Assembly: GCA_002197995.1 (NCBI GenBank)
Contig: NGZR01000005.1
Coordinates: 1,426,001-1,490,000, forward strand
Source: Gaeumannomyces sp. JS-464
Lineage: Eukaryota; Ascomycota; Sordariomycetes; Magnaporthales; Magnaporthaceae
DNA: 64,000 bases
Direction: 5' to 3'
Part shown: positions 57,101-64,000 of the stretch, piece after piece
Position numbering within the stretch: position 1 is the stretch's first letter
Layout of the letters: each line of letters begins with the position of its first letter
Notes under the pieces: generated by a model
The model's database searches: none
The model's input: the letters and a program-made list of their open reading frames with translations, nothing else
What the model was told of the DNA's origin: nothing
Translations under genes and position numbers: made by a program

Positions 57101-60056
57101 CGCCTAACATCGTGGTCGGTGACGAGGCGCACAACATGAAGAACCCGAACTCCAAGATCAGCACGCACACAGCCGGCTTCAAAACCAAGACTCGGATTGC
57201 GATGACGGGGTCACCACTGGCGAACTCAGTTAGCGACTACTACGCCATGGTCAACTGGGTTGCGCCGAACTATCTTGGACCCCCTCGCGAGTTTGCCTCG
57301 ATCTACGCGACCCCCATACAAGAAGGTCTCTATCAGGACAGCAGGCAGCAGGATAAGAGGAGAGCCCTAAAGCTTCTCAAGGCGCTCAAGGACACGGTAG
57401 CACCCAAGATCCACCGCATGACCATGGCCGCACTCAAAGACCAGCTGCCGTCGAAGAAGGAGTTCGTCATCTACGTCCCACTGACTAAGCTTCAAATGAA
57501 GGCATACTCGCTGTACATGTCCTACTTCTCTCGCGCGGAGGTGCAGAACCAAATACCCTCCATACTGCACTTGTTCGACCAAGTCAGCCAACTGAGCATG
57601 CTCCTGGCCCACCCCAGGGTTTTCTTGACGAAGCTACAAGAGATCAAAGCAAACTGGGGCAAAGACTCGGCTTCTGCAAAGTCCAAGGGGGCCAAGGATC
57701 AGGGAGACAAAGGATCCATGCTGCCGCGGGACCTCGTTGGGGAACTCATCAAATGCCTTAAGGTGCGCGACATTGCCGAGTTCTCCCTTTCCCACAAAAT
57801 GGTCATCCTGTTTCGCATCCTGGAGGAAGCGAAAGCCCAAGGCGACAAGGTGCTGCTCTTCAGCTCCAGCCTCACCACCCTCGACTTCCTCGAGAGCGTC
57901 ATGAAGACTCTCAAAAAGCCGTACTCGAGGCTTGATGGCAAAACGGTCATATCGAGGCGCCAAGGTATGGTTGCTAAGTTCAACCAGAACACCGACGAGG
58001 TGTACTTGATCTCAACAACCGCCGGCGGCGTTGGCCTGAACATCCAGGGCGCAAACCGCATTGTTATCATGGACTTCAAGTGGTCTCCTATCAACGAGCA
58101 GCAGGCGATCGGTAGGGCATACAGGATCGGCCAGACGAAGCCCGTGTTTGTCTACTGGCTCATCGTCGGGGGCACCTACGAGCCGAAGCTGCATGACAAG
58201 GCAATCTTCAAGACGCAGCTTGCATCGCGGGTCGTCGACAAGAAGAACCCGCATGCATACGCCAACAAGTACTCGTCCTGGACGCAACCGCCGCAGGTGA
58301 TGAAGCGGGAGGGCGACCTCAGCGATGCAAAGGGCCACGACGTGGTACTCGACGCTGTCTTACAGTCTCCGGATGGCGCCAACATCTGCAAGGTAACGCT
58401 TGGCGACCTGTTCGAGGAGGAGGAGCCAGAGTCGCAGCTTTCGGCCGAGGAGCTCAAGGAGGCCGAGGACCTGGTCAAGGCGAACCACCTGCGCCACACA
58501 GACCCCGAGGCTTTCGCAAAGATGACGCTACCATATGCTGCAACGGCACCGCCGCCAGCGATGATACCGATGGGCATGCGAGCACCTAACCAATCTGCCG
58601 CCTCAGGCAAAGCTACCTCGTCGAGTTCCATGGCCCAGACGGCACAGGCGAATCGTGTCTTGCCAAACGGACAAGCTGCTTCTAGAGTGACTCCTGCGCC
58701 TTTGCCAGGGCGAGTCACGCAGCAGCAGACACAGAAATCAAAGGTACCAATTTCACTTAACCAGTCGACAGACGACCAGTGTCAGTCTAGTCAGACCAAA
58801 AATCGGACCAAAATCATACTCCATTACTCGCAACCGGCAAAGAACGACGTGCTAACACAGCAGCAACAAACACAGACACCCGACACCGCGACGCGCAGCA
58901 CGAATACACTGACTGCAAGCGTCATTGGCCACCACACACCAGCCGCGGCAGCTATGCGCCAGAGCCAAGGGAATGCGTCCCAGGGAAGTTACAGGCCGCC
59001 GAAACCAGTCGAGGCCGTTCCTGGCCAAAACCAAGGTTCCTCAAGTGCAGCGGCTCCGAAGGCATCCGGCGAACCTCAGGGAATCATTGAGCCTATCGCT
59101 GGGGCAGGAACCACCTTCCGGGCTCCAGAGCCGCCCAGGGGGCCGGGCCCGACCTCAGCGGAAAGCCTCCTTGCCGAACTAAAATCTCGAGCACCCGCTT
59201 TGATGGCAAAATCCGATCCAAAAAAGCTCGCCGAAGTCGCCGACACCTTCGGTCGTGCACTGCAGGGCAGGGGGCTGACGGGGCTGCCAATGATTTCGGC
59301 GACGCGGACCATCGTGGACACTCTGACCAAAGACGAGGCCGCCTGGAAAGCCATCATCGACATGGTGGGCAAACCGGACCTGGCCCGTGCGGCGTCCGGG
59401 AGCGCCTCTGAGCTCAAGGAGACAGTCGATAGATACATTCTCAAGCGCTCACGCCGTGATCCTCCGTTCGGCGCTAGTCCAGCGCCTCCCGCAATAGAGA
59501 TCCGACAGCAGCCACTCCGGCGGCGCCGGCGGCTCCTCTACAGCCGCCCCGCGCACAAGATCCTGATGTATGAGCCGCACTCCTCTCGTCTCTGCAGGAA
59601 TGGCATCGACAGTTCGAATTGCCAAATCCGAAGTATCTGCAGGCTGGCCTCGACAGTTCGAACCACCTATCGCCTACGCCTCTGACATTTCGAGTGCGCT
59701 GCGCTATTATCTCCACCTCCCCCCAAGCCGGCCTGGTGAGTGTCGATATTCTGTTGACTAACGACGGTTTCTTTTTTTTTTCCGTCCCCATCACATAATA
59801 GCATCTCCAAAGATTTGCGAAACGTAATGGCGGATTGGCGCAGGGGAGCCCCAGCGGCTCAGAGGCTCGACGGCCGACCAGGAACGAGCAGGACCTGCAG
59901 GTCATGAACGAAGTTTTTCGCCGTAGGAAAGCCAAGACGAAGCAGGAGCAGAAGAAGCAGGCGCGCATGCCGACTTGGGCTGTGGAGGGCATCCAAACCC
60001 CTCCGCAGCGACGAGTGGGTGATGATCCGCAGACTCCCATGGTCCTTGACGATTAG
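54182..60056 (+). CDS. Large SNF2-family ATPase (ARIP4/RAD54L2-like), interrupted frame
   Basis: About 1,935 residues. The N-terminal region (MEDPWDFDSHRLVQELCTDN) carries a small helical domain, then an acidic disordered region. The first frame runs to a G run at 55,750-55,753; one added base continues it as EDKKLCLSDLDGQP and a SUMO-interacting-type motif VIDLT (55,846-55,860). The helicase core is complete: motif I HTMGLGKTMQ, motif II DEAH (57,121-57,132), motif III MTGSPLANS, motif V STTAGGVGLNIQGANRIVI and motif VI QQAIGRAYRIGQ. The long tail is Gln/Pro/Ser-rich. A second slip near 59,478-59,510 leads into DPTAATPAAPAAPLQPP, with an in-frame TGA at 59,571-59,573. The frame then continues as EWHRQFELPNPKYLQAGL, an intron (59,736-59,801, CTAAC branch), and a basic end finishing TPMVLDD. 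The linker between core motifs, with no large RAD54 insertions, suggests ARIP4-like, a nuclear chromatin translocase acting with SUMO. Moderate confidence on subfamily, high on SNF2. Confidence 0.88.
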
Positions 60057-60500
60057 AAGTCGCTACTGCGCCCGCGGGGGTCTTGAGTGTGATATCTACC
60101 CATCGTGTTTTTCTCGTTTCTTTTTTTCCTTCTTTTTTTTTTTTTTCCTTATCTTGTTTTTATTTTGTTGGTCTATGGGAATTTCGGGGGCTTTTTTTTT
60201 TTTTTTTTTTTTTTCACTTTACTTTTTTAAGCATTGTTAGATTACAGTAGCATCAATACGGGTTCGCAGCCGGGGGGCGAACCCCTGTGGGATACGGAAC
60301 ATGATACATGTTATGAGATACCTGGGTTTGTATTTTTATGGGTGTGTGAAACGTGATTAATTTTCTGGGAGAAGTGACTTGTCCCTTGTCCTGCATTCCT
60401 CCCCGTCTTGGGCGGTGGAGCAGATAAATGGCCAATGTGAATATCTTCAACAGGCAGCTGTGTGTCGACACACACACCATGATGATTTAGTGACATTTTT
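60057..60500. other. Convergent intergenic region with hairpin and poly-T tracts
   Basis: Between SNF2 and the MFS gene. T tracts lie at about 60,120-60,150 and 60,192-60,214. A perfect 8-bp inverted repeat, GGGTTCGC (60,260-60,267) and GCGAACCC (60,277-60,284) with a 9-nt G-rich loop, lies between the two 3' ends. Confidence 0.6.
60260..60284. other. GC-rich stem-loop between convergent genes
   Basis: Perfect 8-bp stem with a 9-nt loop in the shared 3' region. It resembles a tRNA T-arm in composition but has no matching cloverleaf around it. Confidence 0.6.
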
Positions 60501-60539
60501 GATTGGGTGTTCACGACTGCTTGGGCCCTCCCTGGCGAC

Positions 60540-62260
60540 GGAGAGCCCCAGATATCACGCTCGGCCTTGGTCACGGGCTCCTTGGGGAGAAAGAAGCCTA
60601 AATAAATAAGACGCCGCGATGGCGAGTAAGACGCTGAAGCTGCAGGCGGCCGTGACGGAGGCGAACCCGATGATATGCTGGGGGCCGTCGCTGCGCGGCC
60701 ACAGGTAGGAGCGGTAGATGATGCTGGTTTCATGGGCGGCCTGTTAGCTGTTATTTTTTGTCCTTTTGGCGTGGCCATGTGTCTGGAATAGACGGCGCTG
60801 GGTGGATGGATGGACGGGACAGTTGAGCGAATAGAGCCAAAAGGGGGTAGCGAGGAGGGTGGCAAGGAGGGGGAGGGGATGACGTACGCCAGGTGACCAA
60901 AGCTGTTTACAAAGGCGATGGCAATGCTGCGCTTCTGGTCCGGGAACGGGATCGACTCGCTCGTCCAGTTGAGCATCATGAGCGGGAGGGCGGCGGTGTA
61001 CAGGCCCGCGACGAGGAGGCACATCACGACGTTACTTTGCCATCTGCGACTCGACGGCGGTCGACAGCGCGAGCAGGCCGGCCGTGCGCCAGCGCCTGTC
61101 GCGCGGGGCGCGGTCCGACGTCCACGACAGGGCCAGCTGGGCGGCGGCGCCGGTGGTCCCAGAATGGAGCACCCGTCATCCACTGCGCCGTCACGCTCGT
61201 GTGGCCCATGCCCCGGAGGATGGAGGGGATGAAGTAGGAGATGGACATGCCCATGGCGACGACGCTGTAGCCGAGCAGCGAGAACCCTGCGCGCGCGCGT
61301 CGGCCACAACGGCGAGCAGGGCCTGCCGGGACGCCGTGAGCGGTTTGCTGCTGTTGCTGCCGCTGGCCACGGCGAGGAGGGCCCCGGTCGTGCAGGATGC
61401 GAGCGTGGGCGAGCCGGCGCTGCGCGGGGTCAGGGGAGCGCCCGCTGCTGTTTGCGCGGGTAGTCGGGCGGGGCGGAGTACAGCAGGAAGCCGCAGGCGA
61501 CGGTGACGGCGCCTCTCGACGAGCAAGCAGCTAGCGCTAGCCAGGGACGCCGCGGGGCGGCCGTCGAGGCCCCTTGACGACGGAGCCGGACCATGATGCC
61601 GCCTAGGGACGGGGGCGACGCAGCCCGAGGTGCAAAAGACGCAGAAGCACTTGCCGAGATCTCGGCTGTCGTGTACCAGCACGTCAGGGGGTAGATGGCG
61701 CCCGGGAACAGGCCGGCCAGGAAGCCGGTGTGGGTCTGCGTCTGGGAGAGGCCGATGACGATGAGGCCCCAGATCCGGACGATGGTGGGGAGGTAGACGG
61801 AGGGCGGAGCTTGTTCAGGAGGCATGTTGGAGGGGACCTCGCAGAGGAAGTAGCCGGTGAAGAAGAGGTAGACGAGGAGGGAGTATTCTGTGTTGGATGC
61901 TAGGTCGGTTGTTCTGTTGTGCTGCGTGTCATTCCAATAGCTAACCGTAGTCCGTTATCTCGAGGTCCTCGCTCATGCCCGCGGCGCTGGCGTTGGCGAT
62001 GTTGCCGCGGGCCAGGTACGCCACAACGTGCATCCACCAGAGGCAGCGCAGGAGGACGGGGCCGATCTTGCGCATGAGGCGCTTCTCCTCGTCAGTCCCC
62101 GGGGAGTAATCGCGCAGAGCCTCGATCATCTCCTCGTCCTCGCCCGTCAGGTTCCGTTCGACCTTGGGCACAGTCCCCTCGGCCGCGTCTTCGGCGACAT
62201 GGTCTGGTGGCTTTTCCGTCTCAATAGGGGCTGAGGTTGTTTCTTCATACTGTTTGAATG
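60540..62260 (-). pseudogene. MFS transporter (anion:cation symporter/allantoate permease type), multiply frameshifted
   Basis: Pieces of a 12-helix MFS protein occur in the right order on the minus strand but in changing frames. First is ERNLTGEDEEMIEALRDYSP and RCLWWMHVVAYLARGNIANAS (helix 1 and the DRxNIGNA-type motif, degraded). After an intron at about 61,890-61,945 come YSLLVYLFFTGYFLCEVPSN, IVRIWGLIVIGLSQTQT, GFLAGLFPGAIYPLTCWYT and GAVTVACGFLLY. Next are YSVVAMGMSISYFIPSILRG, NVVMCLLVAGLYTAALPLMM and NSFGHLA, then the last helices IIYRSYLWPRSDGPQHIIGF. At least six indels are needed, including ones in CCC runs near 61,810-61,825. No ATG is in frame at the expected start. Family members import organic anions such as allantoate, nicotinate or pantothenate. 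The indel density is higher than in any neighbour, so a real pseudogene is likely. Confidence 0.6.
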
Positions 62261-62996
62261 TGCCCAGGACAGACCAGGGGCCCAGGGAGAGAGATACACG
62301 GACAATTTGAAAATGTTTAAAAGCAACTACATGACATTTAGGTTCAGCTCTAGGACTGGCCGTGGACCGACTGGAGGTCCTGCGGCTTCGGAAGCATGTC
62401 CGTTGAGGGGATTCGGAGATCCGTTGATATCGGGGTAGCTTTCGGGGAATACCACCCTGTACTATTTCTTGGCACGTCTTCCCCAGAAATGCTACTTCCC
62501 GACCACCTATGAACCCCCTTAGGTGGCTTCCGTACCTCTCAAAGGCCCTGGTAGCACGGCTTGGCGCATACGAGACGGCGCAGATTGACTCGGGGATGAT
62601 TCAAGGCGAGAAATCTTGGGGCATGTAGAGCACGCACGAATCTGGGACTGCAGCAGGTTGGCGCCAAAAGAATGTAATCAGCTATCCAAGGGTTGACGGT
62701 GACCAGCCCATCCATCTGTGAAAAACAAATCTATCCAATAACTCCGCCCGGGTATTCCCAACCGATAACTCCTTTGTGGTGTACAAGTAAAAGCCAACAA
62801 ACAAAGGAAAGGGCCCAAATGAGTGTGGTGGTTGCAACCGATGCGTAAAGAATGCATGTAAACGAGTGACTGTGATCCCCTTCATCGTACACATATAAAC
62901 GCCTCGACACCTCAGGTGAGGTGACTTGTTCTCGTTATAGCCACGTCAAAAGGCTCGCGGGGCGAGGCCATGATGGCAGTGGCTTTTGGCTCGAGC
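62261..62996. other. Intergenic region
   Basis: No gene or repeat recognised. Short frames only. Confidence 0.5.
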
Positions 62997-63159
62997 TCAC
63001 TGGCCTGTAAGAGACAGGATGGTAAGCTCGGGAATAGGATGAGAAAGTCAATCTCGACTTGCGAGAATAGGTAAGGGAATACTTACACTGGGAGCAGAGG
63101 CTGCTATCCCCGTCGATTTTGGCGCCGCACTTCTGGCATTTTCCTCCGTATGCACCCAT
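62997..63159 (-). CDS. Predicted 26-residue zinc-ribbon microprotein
   Basis: Exon 1 (63087-63159) and an eight-nucleotide exon 2 (62997-63004) are separated by an 82-nt intron with ideal ends (GTAAGTATT donor, TCTTACAG acceptor). Product: MGAYGGKCQKCGAKI, then a short acidic turn (DGDSSL), ending CSQCQ and a TGA. Four cysteines in C-x2-C-x10-C-x2-C spacing match a small zinc ribbon (one zinc ion). The ATG at 63159 has a CATCATGG context. The frame is open further upstream, so a longer N-terminus (from 63315, Pro/Ser-rich) is possible but less likely. Short fungal proteins beginning MGxYGGxCxKCG seem familiar to me, but I cannot confirm their conservation. If the intron is not used, the frame reads on for 50 residues of non-ribbon sequence. 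Confidence 0.5.
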
Positions 63160-64000
63160 GATGCCTGAAGGTTCAAGGTCGATCGTCTGGGGAGAGGCGA
63201 GTGGTCGAAAAAGGGAGGGCTGTGGCGTAGAGGCTTGAGAGGCGTGGCTTGTTGAAGGCTCGAGGTCTTGAGAGCGAGAGAGATGTGGACGGGGAGGGAT
63301 GTGGGTTAGAATCAAGCACGACGGCGAGAAAGAGATGGTGATTGCATTTATATAAGCCCGGAGACGTGATATCTCTCATTCACTGCTGTCACTGCTTCTA
63401 ATGACTGAACCAAAGCGCCCATCATATGATGCATTGAATATGCCTGGCTAACAGCTCTGGCCAACATCTTGGACGGCACCCAGGCCCTGATATTTTCTAG
63501 ACTTGCAGGTCTTGATATCGGGTTTGCTATCGCGTTCACCGAGGTCCAGTGTAAGTGACTGTGCGCTTGGTCAAGACGTCTGGCCAACAGTTGGGCGGGT
63601 ATCATGAGTCTGTGATGTGCTTTATACTCGGGTGCCTTGATGCTGGGGTTTCCGGTCGGTTCACCGAGGTGTAGTGTAGGCGACTTATGCCACCCCGGCC
63701 GGCGCGTCCAAAACTGCGCGAGTAGAAGGCTGGTGGAGGCTGTCATTGTCGCCCCTGAAGCGCTCCTTAAGCGCTGGGCTGACCACCGACGGCCAGGCGT
63801 ACTGGGTACCCCACACTGTGGCAGCCCGAAACCTTGGACCAATCACATATAATAAAAGCGGTGTCGTTGGAGTGAGGTGCTGTTGTTGTCTCTTTCAAGG
63901 GCCAGCGGCCGTTTTACCTCGAGCACACCTATAGACGACAGGGGCAATCACATTGCGGCCAACGCCCAGCACAGCGCTACGGGATTTGGAGAGGGAGGAG
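63160..64000. other. Intergenic region with a tandem duplication
   Basis: Upstream side of the microprotein gene. No recognised gene; the 164-codon minus frame at 63,348-63,842 covers the duplication and has no family. The sequence runs off the window edge. Confidence 0.45.
63455..63695. repeat. Two-copy degenerate tandem repeat, ~122 bp unit
   Basis: Copy A starts near 63,455 and copy B near 63,577. Shared landmarks in the same order: CTGGCCAACA, then GGGTTT, then GTTCACCGAGGT, then AGTGTA-GGCGACT/AGTGTAAGTGACT. Identity is uneven, so the duplication is old or was mutated after copying. Confidence 0.6.

Noticed and set aside
1..64000. Secondary-metabolite or other functional gene cluster
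   Set aside because: No synthase, regulator and transporter grouping. The genes belong to unrelated housekeeping pathways.

Overview
This window is nuclear DNA from a filamentous ascomycete, most likely a Sordariomycete of the Sordariales/Chaetomiaceae type. Genes carry short introns (about 50-95 nt) with GTAAGT-like donors and CTAAC-type branch points. GC content is high at third codon positions. The gene set is characteristic: a secreted class IIA cellobiose dehydrogenase with a C-terminal CBM1, a STE3/PRE-1 pheromone receptor, CENP-A, PEX8 and a CRIB-motif protein. No bacterial, viral or organellar sequence was recognised, and no tRNA, rRNA or CRISPR array could be supported.

Left part (1-24,450): a DGAT1-type acyltransferase (+), isoprenylcysteine carboxyl methyltransferase (-), a small TMEM170-family membrane protein (-), a degenerate minisatellite filling the promoter of a PEX8-like gene (+), a decayed DUF3716-like fragment (-), a low-complexity hypothetical protein (+), a ten-exon cellobiose dehydrogenase (-), acireductone dioxygenase (+), a Derlin (-) and CENP-A (+). 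A degenerate, stop-riddled stretch follows at 22,858-24,450.

Middle part: a CRIB-motif protein (-, 25,638-28,187) is followed by about 18.3 kb (28,188-46,501) with no gene that I can recognise. This stretch is rich in homopolymers and simple repeats and contains one clear G-quadruplex motif.

Right part (46,502-64,000): a STE3-type pheromone receptor (-), mitochondrial single-strand DNA-binding protein RIM1 (+), glutathione synthetase (-), a very large ARIP4/RAD54-like SNF2 ATPase (+), a broken MFS transporter (-) and a predicted 26-residue zinc-ribbon microprotein (-).

The genes are individual housekeeping or lifestyle genes, not a pathway cluster. The most important caveat is that many conserved genes (ICMT, ARD, CRIB protein, RIM1, GSH2, SNF2, MFS and probably Derlin and the 11-kb gene) are broken by one-base indels. 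Several of these, as in the CRIB gene, GSH2 and the SNF2 gene, lie in or beside short G/C runs. The neighbouring PEX8, CDH, CENP-A, TMEM170 and pheromone receptor genes read through cleanly. Homopolymer errors in the assembly are the simplest explanation for most of these breaks; the MFS gene is the best candidate for a true pseudogene.
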